Source of the DNA: Ricordea florida
Lineage: Eukaryota > Cnidaria > Anthozoa > Corallimorpharia > Ricordeidae
Reading direction: 5' to 3'
DNA: 64,000 nucleotides
Assembly (NCBI GenBank): GCA_949710005.1
Contig: OX453276.1
Coordinates: forward strand, 23,834,349 to 23,898,348
The position numbers and the translations under genes are program-made. Shown piece after piece: positions 11,685 through 25,200 of the stretch. Numbering within the stretch: the first letter of the stretch is position 1; every line of letters starts with the position of its first letter. Below the pieces are notes generated by a model. That model had not been told where the DNA came from and did not search any database. It worked only from the letters and a program-made list of their open reading frames with translations.

Positions 11685-12051
11685 CATGACACGACTCGAA
11701 CACGCAAACATGGCGACAATCCAAACGATTGTACCTGTAATGAACTGCATAACGACTGTTGCTCGAAGCGAATGAAGGGAAAAAGTGGAAGGCAGCTGAG
11801 GTGCAAAAGCGTGGAATGAAGTGTGTTGGTAGAAAAACGGACTTTCTTACCAGATAATTTTTTCATCGAATTGCCAACGAGTCATACCTACTGTTTCCCT
11901 GCTTCAATCTAACAGAGCTTCCTTTATGAGAGGGGAAGGTTTACGGTTCATTTTAATATCCAATAAGAAATATAAGTTTTTTGTGGTTTTATGAACAGAG
12001 TTTCTTCGAATACAGAACGCCAGTTTGGAAATATAGTGCTCAGGAATCAAA

Positions 12052-12156
12052 ATGGATCGTCAAGAAAGACTCGAACGAACCGCATCAATGGCTTACAACA
12101 AAGGTTTGATCAACAATCCTGGCGAAAATAACTGTTTCCTAAACTCGGCGGTGCAG
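12052..12156 (+). CDS. USP54: USP exon 1: start codon and catalytic Cys box
   Basis: Encodes residues 1-35, [19 protein letters not shown] then [16 protein letters not shown], ending phase 0 at CAG|GTAAGT. The ATG at 12052 is chosen because it opens the conserved frame directly before the Cys box; Cys28 is the predicted nucleophile and Asn26/27 flank it as in USP53/54. Confidence 0.85.
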
Positions 12157-15100
12157 GTAAGTTAAACGGTCTTAGTTGTCGTTGTTCTCAATACCTCATC
12201 ATCTTTGCTTAAAAAGTCTGAACGTTTTCTACCTAATGCCCAATCTCTGCAGTCGAGAATTTTATTTGCTGGTGCTCCGTACTACTGTACGTAGACCAAT
12301 ACAAACAATAGTATCGTCAGTTCAGTGTAATTTTTTTGCGCTATGAAAGCTGCTGACAGTGAAAGGACATTTAAATGTTTTCACAGTGAGACGTAGTGTT
12401 GAAATAAGGACCACTCGTTTGAAAAAATGCACTTTTGGCACGTCTTCAATATGTGAGCTAAACGGATCTTGTGAATTAGCGTCACATTTCAATGGTCGTG
12501 TGCATTCATTTTATTCCTTATGTGTGAACCCAAACCTTTGAAGGATTGGTAGATTATTAAGGAACTTGCTTTCGGAAACTTCAACCGGCTCGCAAGAACT
12601 ACTGTTTTGAAAACAGAAATGTAAGACGAGATAATCCCGACAGAAATTCTTTAATTGGGTCAGATATACGTAAATGCGGTCATTATAAATATTGAAGGAA
12701 AATGTCAATTAAGCATTCCATTTCATCAAACACAAAACACCAAGTGATGCGTAAAGCTACCTTGAGGAAAGTTAAGCGTGCTGGGGCATTATTGAAATAA
12801 ATTTACATGTAACATAATGAAAATTACGTACAAGTTACACGCGTTCGTACGCGGTATTTAATTTCTCTCGCCACATGAGAGTCAGTTTTAATTAGTGCAC
12901 TGGTTTATAACGCAATCTCGTAGCGGTTTCCTTGGCGCTGTTTTTTTTTTTTTCTTTTTTTTTCATTCATTTTTCACCATTCCCTATGGTCGTTCAAATA
13001 CCCTATGTAGACCAGCGTCTCACAGGAGTTTGAATGGCAATAAATGAAGGCAACAGACCAGACTTTAAAATATACAGGATTTCATTGTAAGCAGGCTTTC
13101 AATAAGATTAATCCGGGTTTCAATGACGCATTTTGGTTTTAACGGTTTACGTTTAGCTTAAAACAATCCAGGGTAGTATTAATATGCTTTGAGGGAGTCA
13201 ATTAAGGTTTTAAGTGCTTATTGGCATATTCTTAGTTTCAAGCGGATGGAGTGAACTGCTTCCTGACACAGTTGGATAAATATAATTTTAAATCTGAAAT
13301 GTTTGAATATGGTGCCAATATGCATGTTCTTCTGTCAGTGGTTCTTGTACTTTAACTTTTTAAAGTTCCATACGGAAATTGTTGCCATTAAGTTTGAATA
13401 ACCTTTATCTTCAGATTTGAATGGTGTTTTGAAAATCAAGCAGAAAGCAACAGAAGGATTGATTGATTTGATTATGTGACATAACACTGGGATACAACTA
13501 CAAAATATTTTAGCTTCCACTTGTTTTGGGCTTAAGGCCTTTTCCTTAAGACAAAACCCCAAGAGTGCACGCAGCTATCAGAGCTTTGAAACTTTGGGCA
13601 ACCTTGTCCAAGATATGTAAAAAATAAGTTTATCAAACGAGTTGATAAGGAAAGTCACACCACTCTATTAAAGATGAATGAAGAGCTTATGTTTCCCATC
13701 TCCTGTGCTACACAAATATAATGTTGGACAAAAAAATGTGACTTTCAGGGCTGTTAACAGCTCTTACAATGTTATACGGCATTGGTGAACAAAACTACAG
13801 AGTGTAGTGTACATGTACTGGTTTGTATTGTACACAGCCAATATTTCTAGATAGCATACTGCCCACCAGTCCAGTCAAGTATCAGAAAAACACGCAATTT
13901 GATCGTCCAGTCAGTGCTGGATGACTGAATCGCGTCTGTTTAAGTACACTGTATAGTACATAGTGATCTCAAGGAGAACTTTCTGATTCATCATTCCTAT
14001 AAAGGAAAAGGGTTTTAAAACAGGTTTTCACCAAATTCTGTTTCATTTTAGGTCTTATGGCACCTTGATGTGTTCAGGAGAAGTTTCAGAGAGATCAAAG
14101 GCCATTACTGCATGGGACAGTCTTGTATATTCTGTGCACTTGACTTCATTTTCAAGCAGTTCCAGTATAGCAGTAATGATGCCCTTCCTCCAGATGGACT
14201 AAGGGTTGCACTTGCAGTAGCTTTCAAGGTCTGTACCTTCATCTTACACATTCAAACAATAGGGTAGGTCATAAGATTACATGCAAAAATGCTCTAAGAG
14301 CCCTCTGATGAACTACTAGATTTTCTTTCAACTGTCTCTGTATTCACTTTTAAAAAGCAAAGGAGAATTTGTAGGTACATTGCATTCAACCTAATTGACT
14401 ATTGAAATTACCAGTAATTTCTTGTTTTTGTTGTTGTTTTTTTGCAATGTTACTTTTATATGATACATATATGTGACTAGTTACAGTACTGCAATGTTGC
14501 AGCTTCTCTCGCTAATGTAATAATCAGGGTTATAACATAGCTACACTCTTACACGCATTCTTATTGGCTGGCTAGTCATGTACAAGACCTGGATATAGCA
14601 CTGTGATGGTACATGCTATGATGTGTTGGCATCTGGTAAAGAAAATTTTGGGCTTTTGTGGAAAATTCTTTCATTTTTCAAAACAATAGTAACTTTTGCT
14701 GAGCTTAAAGATTAGTTTCCAAACTTGGCATAAGATTCCAATTTTGTGAAGGCACATTTGCAAAGATGACAGTGAAAGAGGTGAAAATATGATAAAAAGT
14801 CAGAGTCACGAATAATGGTTTTCGAATTTGTCGAAAGAAAATTTACAAAACCCACCCCAAGGTCAACAGTCAGAGCAGACAAAGGAGACTACAAATCTGT
14901 TTATTTCAAGCTTTGCTGTTGTTAACTGTTTTCGTAAAAAGTCTTGAAATCCACGGTTGTCAGAACCACAGTTTTCTAGCTGTAGTACACACGATATAAT
15001 TGTCGATGAATTTTTTTTTGCAGCGTTATTAAATTTAGCCTCCTTGAAATAGTACAATTCAAGAAGAAAAGTGAACACATTTTATGTTGCTTTATTTCTG

Positions 15101-16239
15101 TGAAATATTTGCCTGGCATAAGAAATGCCAAACTCAAATGTCAAACGAAGAACACTGTGTAGTACGACAACAAACCAGTTGGTGTAAACAAGCATGACAG
15201 CATGACAGAAGAAATTAGGAAAGCCAGACGCAGTTGTTTCATCAATACATCAGTCATTCTGCACAAACCATAAACACAAGTCTGTAGTACAGTGACAAAA
15301 TCCAAAACTTCATAATGGCGATTTCACAGAACAGAAATGAGCAAAAGCTTACGTTTTTCTAATACGCTTCCTTCTGGCATTCAGTTATGCTACTGCAGCG
15401 ATGTTCTTCAGTCTTCTGCACTTTATGACCTCCTTTTGAGCCATCAATTCAACTCTCAGCAGTTGTCCATAATACAATGTATGTGTAGATCGAAAAATCC
15501 CGTGACAAGATGCAGTTGAATGAATGGCACAATTCAGAGCGTTCAAATTTGGATGCATTCCGCAAAGTGATTCTGACCTATATTGATCAAACTTTACTTG
15601 TATCCCAGATTTCGACATTGAATTCTTTTTAGCTGAATGGTAACATATTGCCAAAGCTTCACAGATCATTTGAACTTCCAATTGTTATAAATATGGAGCA
15701 TTAATCCGTCTGAGTTTGATTCCTTTGAGTCCTTTTTCGACAGCGGTTTACTCGATTGATGATTGAAAGCATGTGCGCAAACTGAGGAGAATCTTCATCA
15801 GGCAAAAATTAAGGCTTATAGCATGTGTAACAGTTGCAGCTGTTATAAAAGCAATGGTCAATGCTCTACCTGTGCATATATCTAGTTCTGGATGCACTTG
15901 GATAGTTTTGGATAATATTATAGCTATCATTTTTATTTTAATAAAAAGATTTATTATCCTTATTACCAGTACTTAGTATTGTATACGTGTAGGGTTCTTT
16001 CCCACTAGCTCTCATCAATTTTGAATCTCCTGCTGTTCATAATATTATAATGTTATGTATGTACCTTCTCCTGGTGAGGGGTCACCAGATTACTACTGGA
16101 AAACCATATCTTATGATTTTGCAGTAGTTTGACAGCATTACAACCAGAAGTGGAAACATGAATCAATCACTTGCATGAATAAAGGGAAATGTTCTGATTT
16201 CTGATTAATGACTTTACCTCACTTCTCATATTAGTATAA

Positions 16240-16275
<36 letters not shown>

Positions 16276-19200
16276 GCTGCTAGTGATATTTCAAAATTGT
16301 CCAAGAGACCACAAGCCATGAAGTGGCGAGTGGTATTTGGAGAATTTTAAAATATTACGAGCCAGTATTATTGGCAAATACCACTTACAGGTCATGCTAT
16401 TATTTTTTTATAATAGAAGCTGAGAAATTCCTGCTTCATATTTGACAATGTCGTTGTTGAGGCTCTTGCTTTCTGCCAACAACTTCCAAACTTTCATCCA
16501 CGTCGAGCTTTTGTATTTCCTCACTGGAAATTTCTGGGAATCTTGCAGCCATTTTTTTGAAAACAAAAGCAAAAAGGTTAATGTGTTCAGTGTTGTCACG
16601 GTAACCTTGTTATACCATCCGTTTTTGCTGTTTTTGCACTACAAGCAGAAATATTGATACTATCAACTACCGTATTCGCACGTGTATAGGCCGCACTTTT
16701 TTTTCAAATAAATGTTGTGCAAAATGGGGGTGCGGCCTATACACGGTATAACTAAAATCTTCATATGATTTAGTGAAAGCCCCTTTAAAGTTGTCACGTA
16801 ATTCTTCGTACAACACAAGTGTATAGGCTTGGGCAGATATGGAGCTTTGATATTTTAGTCAATTGCTGCTGAAACGAACATTTTGAAGCCTGAAAGCATC
16901 TGTCCGATCCTTGAACCTCGGTGAGATATAAATCATTGAATATGGAGGCTTTAAATATTTCTCATAACCGAGAAATGATCCACGTATGTAGAATCTAACA
17001 GAACACGTGTACAAGTAGCGATCGCATGTCTTGCGTGCGACATGCTTAGAAATAGATTTGAGATTCAACGTGGGCTTTTTCTACCCGATAATTACATTTA
17101 ATTACAACTTAGCTTGGTTTCCAATGAAAACATAGTCCAAGAACATCAAACACTACATAGAAAACACAGCATAAACCCTCGTGCAAGTTGACACAATCCG
17201 CCGCCATCTTTGATTCATTCAGTAACCTTAGCAACCGATAACAATTGTGCGTGAACGAAACGAATGTCTTGAAGTTTGATCCCTGCACCTCACTGAGTCA
17301 ATAAATCCTTCAGAGACAATCTGAGGAGTCTCACTGTTTCTCATAACAAAGAAATGATTCACGCATGTGGAATTGCCAGAATCTCCGTTAACATATCTGT
17401 GACAACGCGAGTACAAGTACACCAAAGTAGCGATCGCATGTCTCGTATGCTTATGTTTTATATTAAATTTGAGATTCAACATTGATTTTTCTGTCAAATA
17501 ATTTATCCGTTATGTGTACTTACATCTGAGCTTTGTTTCTAACGAAAACAAAGTCTGAGAACAACAAACACTGCATAAGAAATGCAACATGAACTTTCAT
17601 ACGATCGAGTTGACACAGTTTTTTGTTTGTTCGATCACAGTTAACTATGGTTCGATCGAATGCATGCTGTTTTAGATTATTTATCGCGATGAATTTTGTC
17701 ATATAAACAAATAACAATATCTTAGCGGTACTCGGTACTCGCCAGGCCTTTGCGTTTTTAAGAACGCGTGAATTTTTTTTTTCAAGAAATATTGCAAAAC
17801 TCGGGGTGCGGCTTATTCACAGGTGCGGCCTATACACGTGCGAATACGGTAATCAAATCTTGGAAATTTCTCAGGTTATATTATTTAACAATTATTTGCT
17901 GAAGGCGAAGTGATAATCACTGAGCCTGAGGCGAGTAATTGTTTTAGTCTAAATACATAGGTGATTATTTCAAAAAAAGAAAAGAAAAAGCATTCTACAA
18001 CACGAAAAATTCTATTTCATCAAAAGCGCGCGAACGACTGGCAGCCATTTTGTTCGTCGAGGTGATTATTGGCTGATAATCCGAGATAGCGAACCAATCA
18101 GAGCGCGCGGTTTTGTATAATAACCTGAGTATTTATACTAATAATTTATATAGATATTGCATACTGGGATTGAATCAGAAAGGACTTCAATATGTCAAAT
18201 GTTGTAAAAAAAGTTCTAACTGATTGTGCCTGTTCATTATTAATTTCTTCATAAATATTAATTTTTTATAGAACCAGCACAAATTTCAGCTTGGTGACAT
18301 GGATGATGCAGCAGAGTGCTTTGTAAGTTGAAATTGTAGTCTTGTGTGTTTCTTTTAACCACATGTAGTGATGTTGACTGCTGTAAACTGGAAAAGAATT
18401 TGGCAAGATTTCTGTGTTCCCCTAGTTATGGCAGAAATCTAACTTTGATCTTGTTGACTTTGCACAGATCTTGTCAGTCTTGGCAATCCTGCCAAGCTTT
18501 TGACTGTTCTGTTGAGAATGTTGAGATCTCAGAAAAATCTTGAAAAAAAAATTATGCCTGCAGTCTTCCAACCTGCTTAATGGCAGACATGTCTTAAACA
18601 CCACCATGTTTTGTTGTTCAGCTGGTGGAACGTTTTCATGTTGTAAAAGTCTGTCCACCTAGCTGACATTTTTTCCACGTAAATCATTTATTTAAGTGTG
18701 GGATTCAAGTTGCCACTTTGTTGACTGATTCTTAAATCATTATTGCTAGTGCAAAAAACTTAGCCACTCTAATGACATTACTAGGAGCAAGATCATACCC
18801 CGAGATCATTGGCCATTTAAGGCAGTTTAAAATGTGCAGTTCATTATCTTTACAGTCTGACCACAGAGTCAAGTGGGACACTGTTAAGTGCATCATGTAC
18901 AGTACCGTCCACTACCAACCAACCAAAAACGCTACTTAACAGTTGCCAACAATTACCTACACCTTACAAATGACTTATTGACAGCATTCAGAGAACAGAC
19001 TTTGGATCGAAACTGATGAAAACTCACCAATAACAACTGAATCTTTACAGTCAATTTAACACCATAGCCTTACTGACAAACAGCCAATAGCATCACAGCT
19101 TAAACAGCCAATTATGTCATTGAGCATAGGTATAAATACAGTACCACCACTAGACAACACACAAGTCATGTGACTCTGATGGTGACTTTCATTCAGGTTG

Positions 19201-22200
19201 TCGAAATGTCAATCAACATCATCAACAGCAGTTCTTTCCAGAACTGGTTACACCTGGATGATAAGACTCAACGGAGACTCCTGGGTTCAAACCATTCTAC
19301 AGTTTACATTGTTGTTATTTAAGGCCAAACAAAATTCACTTACAAACAGAAACAAAATGGGCTTTCCTGAACCTTACTCTCAACTCAGTGCTCGACCTTA
19401 ACGTTTTAAATTGCTGGTCCTTGGACTAGTTGAACTGAAAATTTATTAGTCCTGAGTAAATCCGTGGTAGTCCTGTGGTAGTCGGAACATTGCGAGGAAC
19501 GCATCAAAATAGCGTTTACAAGACATATATTTTGTTTTCACCTTGTATTATTTTTTAAACATTACAAACTACAAAGTACTTACTGGTCCTGTGACTAGTG
19601 GTTCTAAGTTTCTACTAGTCTAGAAGCATTTTGCACTAGTCCAGGACTAGTGGACTACCGCTAAGGTCGAGCACTGCAACTGTGAAAGTTGTTTCCAGCA
19701 ATAGTTACATGTATATTTCAAGACCAAATGTTACTTATACAATATATTTATTGTTGACTAACTTGTGTTTCTGTCCACTCATAGGAAAACATCCTGGCGC
19801 ACATGCATTTTCTTGTTGCAAAGAATGAGCACGATGATGCATGCACAGCCAAGCATTGCATATCACACCAAAAGTTTGCAATGCAAGTCATTGAGCAGGT
19901 ACTGAATTGCATTACTGAGTAGACTGGACTGACTTTATTCTTGTTACAATTGAGTTGAGTACAGGATAGTTTGTACTCAGTTTCTGTATGATCACTTCCT
20001 GTTGGGTTCCAATCTTTGATGTTTTTACTGTTGCAGTCCAGTACTTTAAATCTGTTTTTGCAAATTATATTAAGAATTTACCATTATGTTGCAAATTGTA
20101 AATTGAGATTAATATCAGACTGTATTATATGGCTACAATAGTATGCAAGCTCTGATTGGCTGCGGAGTGGGCAAGATTTTCTTGTAATGATTGAGAAAAA
20201 AAATTTTCCTTCAATATAAACAAGAGTTGTACATTTTCAAAGAAACTGTTTGGGTTCAGTGAACATGACCTGGAATGACCTCTTGCGTGTGCAAGTGGAT
20301 ATTGCCGTCCGCTCCTCCTTTTCCAGTGCTAAAAAGGCCATATAATAAGTAACTTATTGATTTCGTCTGTTCGGTCATTTCAAGGAAATCTCAGTCCTCG
20401 GCCTTGACTGTATCGACGGAGCAATACAAGGTCTCGGTCTGAGATTTCCCTGTAAGGACCTCACTCTCGGTTAATAAGTAGTATGTAATCAGGAGCCCTT
20501 CAACAGTAGCGTTCCTTTCCAATATTAGCCCTTTGCCTCAGCACAGTAATAGATGGTGCTGTTTTTAACTTCAATTTCGTGGCAAAGGAAACAAATATAT
20601 TATTACAACGACCAATCAAATTACGCTACGTACATGTTAATTTCTGATGCGAATTTCTACTGTCGATTTTATTATGGCGGATGATAGGATCGTGCCAAAA
20701 TTTTTCGCGGTAAATATGAGTTCCAAAAATAACCACACCTGCTACTGTGCTGGGGACGCCACCCAACACATAGGAACACTCCTGGTGATGGGCTCATTAT
20801 GTAACGGAAGCCTGGTTTAGAATTGTTGTAGTAAATCTACAGAAAGTGTTCAAGAGAGCTCACACATACATAACAACTACATGTAATTACAAACTATATT
20901 TTTTTATATGGTCTCTACCATATATACCCTGGTGTTGTGGGTGGTAAAGAGGGATAGAAGAGGCAAGGAAAGCAGAATGGCATGCAATCACTGTCTTTAA
21001 AACATTATGGGTCCTTCTGAGATGATAGAGGGTGGGACATTTCTGGCAGCAAGAAGATACCGTGATTTGCAAAATTAGCAATGAACAAATTAGTCTTGGT
21101 AGTCCGCAAATGTGGTATAAAAACTCGTGAATAAAAACAATATCATGCTTTCAACATGTACAACGATAATTGTACAGAAATATCTTATGAATGGTGCTTT
21201 CTATTTTCAGACGATCTGCGCATGTGGTGAGCAGTCAGAACCGCTGCCTTTTTTTCAGCTGGTTTACTATGTTTCTGCTTCAGCCCTCTGGTATGTGCCA
21301 CTCTTTAATGTTCCTCATTATGATTACACGTATATTTTATGTTAGTATAAATACTCAGGTGATTATACAAAATCGCGCGCTCTGATTGGTTCGCTGTCTC
21401 GGATTACCAGCCGATAATCACCTCGACGAACAAAGTGGCTGCCAGTCGTTCGCGCGCTTTTGATGAAATAAAATACTTTTTCTTTTCTTTTATTGAAATA
21501 ATCACAGGTCTGTGTATTTATACTAAAACAATTATTCGCCTCAGGTTCAGTGATTATCGGTGAATATTCACCGATAATCACTTCGCTTCGGCGAATAATT
21601 TTTAAAATTTTTAATGTACTTAACATTCTAGGTAACTTTGACAGCTCATTAATCCGGAAAAAAAAAGCAATGCAACCGAGATGACTTCTATGAGAAAATT
21701 AATAGCAGGAACAGCATAACGTGATAAATAGTCTTATAGGTCCAAATAACGGATGCTTTTCATGGAGAATCACTTGATGCAAGTGTAAGTTAATGCTTAG
21801 TCGCAAGAAAACTGTAGAATTTACAAGAGGGTGGCATCAAGATGGAAAGTTCCCGTCTTTACACGTGGCAATCCTACTTTATATTGTACGCACAAATTAA
21901 ATGTATTCTATTCTAGCCTGCAGAGTTTCTCCAAGGAAACAATATGTCTTTACATGTATGTTTACAGTGAATGGTTTAATTGATTTACCAGTATGTTCTG
22001 TTTCATCAGTAACAAGGCAAGGAGTCTCAGAAGATGGGACGATTCACTACCAATAGAAGATCAGTTTGGAATTCTCTTGAGACGCGCTGGACAGGACACT
22101 CGTGAATGCCCTGTAAGTCTTCTTATAAGGAAATCAGAGCCTGTTAAATTGGTTCAATTCAATTTTTATTTTTACGCGACGATTACGAAAGAAAACATAG

Positions 22201-25200
22201 TTACAATTTAGGTATTAAAAATAAGCCAAAAGGAAAAATGGAAGAAGGAAAAAAAAGAGATGAATTATTTTGCTGATGTATCGTGTGCAGTGGCCGGAGG
22301 AGCTGTAAAATTTCGAGTTGGCCACTGCTGATTATTATTATATATTATAATGTAGAAACGTGAAAAAGGTTTGTACGGTAACATTCTATTTTGTTGTTTT
22401 ACTGCTTAAATTAATCTGACATGTTTAGTTGAGTGTTAAGCTTTACCTGTTGTCTTTCCAGAGTCTTGACTGCAAAAGCAAGGTCCAAGTACAGCGCTTG
22501 CTCTTAAATTGTCCTGACATTGGTAAGTAAACCATGCATCATGTATATACCTCTTGCTAACCGAGTTCGAGGTCCTTACTGTAATCTTCGCGCTTGGGCC
22601 ATAAATCCGAGCGGAAAAAACTCCGTCCGTAACTCACAGTACGGACCGAGAAAACGAGGTTTGTAAGGTATTTATCATATCTTAAAACAAACTTTTGAAT
22701 TTAGCGGGCCTTGCAGTGCAGTACGGCCCGTTAAACTGACCAATCACAGCGCGCGTACTATCTGAGAGATATAATAAAGTTCATTATGATTTGCAGATGA
22801 GTTGGCAGTTGTACAGTATACATTACAAGATGGCAAATGACACTGGAACATGATTTCCTTTCTCTACAACTTAAAGCACTTTAACTTGGTTTGCAGTCTA
22901 TTTTTTATCCAGTGGTTACTTGGGTTAATGCATGAACATTTTAGTGAAAGTAAGGTGTACGATCTTTCCTCACTATATTAATCCTCACTATATTTATCGT
23001 TCTTGGTGACTGGATGAACAGTGTTCCTTACACTTGAACTGACCTGTTCAGTATCATCGTCATTCCGACTTTGGTCAAAACATAACATTTTATTGCATAA
23101 TTTGAAAAAAAAGACTGCTAATAATTATCAATACCAATAGGAAAAGTGGTTAATCACAACATGCAAAATGTTTTTGTGTGATCTTGACAAATTTGTTTGT
23201 TTTGTTTGTGGATTTTCTTCAGTGAGTATTGGACTGATTTGGGACTCCGAATCCCCGGATGCAGACCACATTGCCGATGTTCTGGAATGTATCGGAACAA
23301 CTCTAAAGCTTTCAGATGTAAGTTGTGTTTAAGTTGAAAAGAGTTAGTTTTTTATGAAATTTGTGCTGGAATGGTGGAAAATCAAAACGCACAGAAAAAT
23401 AGTTTATCAAGTGAGTTGATAAAGTACATTCAAGATTTAGCGCTGTAAGATTTAAGGCACGTTGTTATATACCTAGACTTTCACTCAACAAAAAAAGCAC
23501 TGTGATTGGTTGATTCTTGATCACGTGCCTCTGATCAAATTCAAATGTATCCCGATGGGGATACAATTGCGCAGTTGCCAAATACAACAGCACATGATCA
23601 GTGCATGACTAAATTAAAAATGACACGATCTTCTAAATATATAACAAAGCACTTAATGTATGGTCCCAGTGGAAACTGCTTTAGCAAGGGGGTGGCTGGC
23701 CAAGTAGGCCCTTTGGTAGGTCTACCTCCTCACACCGCGTCGCTTTCCTTGTCCAAAGTTCGATGTACCGCACCTAAGGGACGAACCTTTAGAAAAGTGA
23801 TGGGGGGGGGGGGGGAAACAAAAAAAAATTCATGCAAGGGAAAATGCCAAGAAAAAAATTCATGCAAAGAAGAAGGCAGAAGGAAGGTCCAATTGTGACT
23901 TTTTCACACGTAGTAAAAAAAATTCGTGCAGAGGGGTTCACCTGAAAAAAAATTCCTGCACAAGCGGTGAGCGAAAAAAAAAATTCGTGCAAGCTGAAAA
24001 TTCCCCACCCACCCCCCCCCCCCCCATCACTTTTCTAATGGTCCGTCCCTAACATGGCGCCCCAACCCGACCTCCTTTTTACGCCACATGACAAAATAAG
24101 TATGCGCTGACCGTTGTCTACATGGCCAGCTGCTACAAGAAAGCCAAGCATCTGACTTCCAGGAATTCTGCTGAAGTCGCGAGGGCCTTCCAGAAGATCT
24201 AGAAGCTCAGCCCCCTGACTGCAGGTCGATCCCAGGTGCGAGTTCATGAGTGCCGTGACCAGAAAGATGGAGGACCACAAGACAAGCTGCGGTGCGGCGG
24301 CTGCCTCGTTGCTCGTGTAGAGAACAACCTTGTCCTTTCCGCAAGGCGTGGTCCTGAGCATAGTCGACAAGTAGAGGGCGTTGGCATCATAACCCAGGAT
24401 GCGCTTGCAGAGACGCGGCTCTGCTATCTAATGCGATCTTTTCCTCGTAACACCGACCTCGTGATACCGCACGAACTTGAGGCTTAGACCCCCGACAACA
24501 GCCCCTTTTAACATCTCGTATGCCTTTTTGCCAGGGTGGTAGAGTTCGGCACCCCGCTCGACCGTCTCCCAAAGTAGATAATGCGTACTCAGCCCCGGAA
24601 TGCTCACCGCACCCTTTAGGATGTCGATCACTTTCTCAGTGAAGAAAGCCCGCATCTTCAGCAAGGCGTCCAGCAAATCCTCCTCAAAATACCGCTCAAG
24701 GAACTCCCCAGTGTCCTGCTTACTGCTATTGTCCGCCATAGCCTATATATACCCTGTACCCCCCAAAACATTTTACTGTCTAATGGGGCGTATCCCTTCA
24801 AATGGACCAATATTGGCGGATTGCTGCGACGCATGTTGCGTAACCCGCTGCGGTGCTTGTTGCGTAGCAACGGTCCACCATTGGGTTGGGGACGAGGTGG
24901 AAGGGGGGGGGCTCTCCGCTAGGGGGAGGGGACGCTTCGCTCAAGGGGAGGGGAGCTTGCCATGGTTGAACCACCAGTGGGCAGAGAATATTGTCCTATT
25001 GCCCCACTGTTGCATCACAGCAATCCAGACCTTGGCGAGAAGTGGTCATGCACCGAGGTAAGCGCTATGTGGGGGGGGGGGGGGGAGGGGAGGGGTCACT
25101 CATCCACCCATCCACCCATCCCGCTGTGCCATGGGCTGGCTGCATGTTGTAACCTGTTAGCTCCATATGGTCGTAACGATTGGTGAGGAGGTGGTATCAA

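Larger units (their letters stand above)
10632..12051. promoter_or_regulatory. Divergent promoter interval between SPATA6 and USP53/54-like
   Basis: The 1.42 kb between the two start codons must hold both transcription starts. A CCAATCAGAGCGG box lies at 10791-10803, perfect TGACGTCA palindromes at 10854-10861 and 11677-11684, and a YY1-like AACATGGCGAC near 11707-11717. No open frame of note lies between. Which elements serve which gene cannot be told from sequence. Confidence 0.45.

Noticed and set aside
24600..25061. 153-codon plus-strand open frame
   Set aside because: Antisense of the DNA polymerase relic; the minus strand carries the family motifs.
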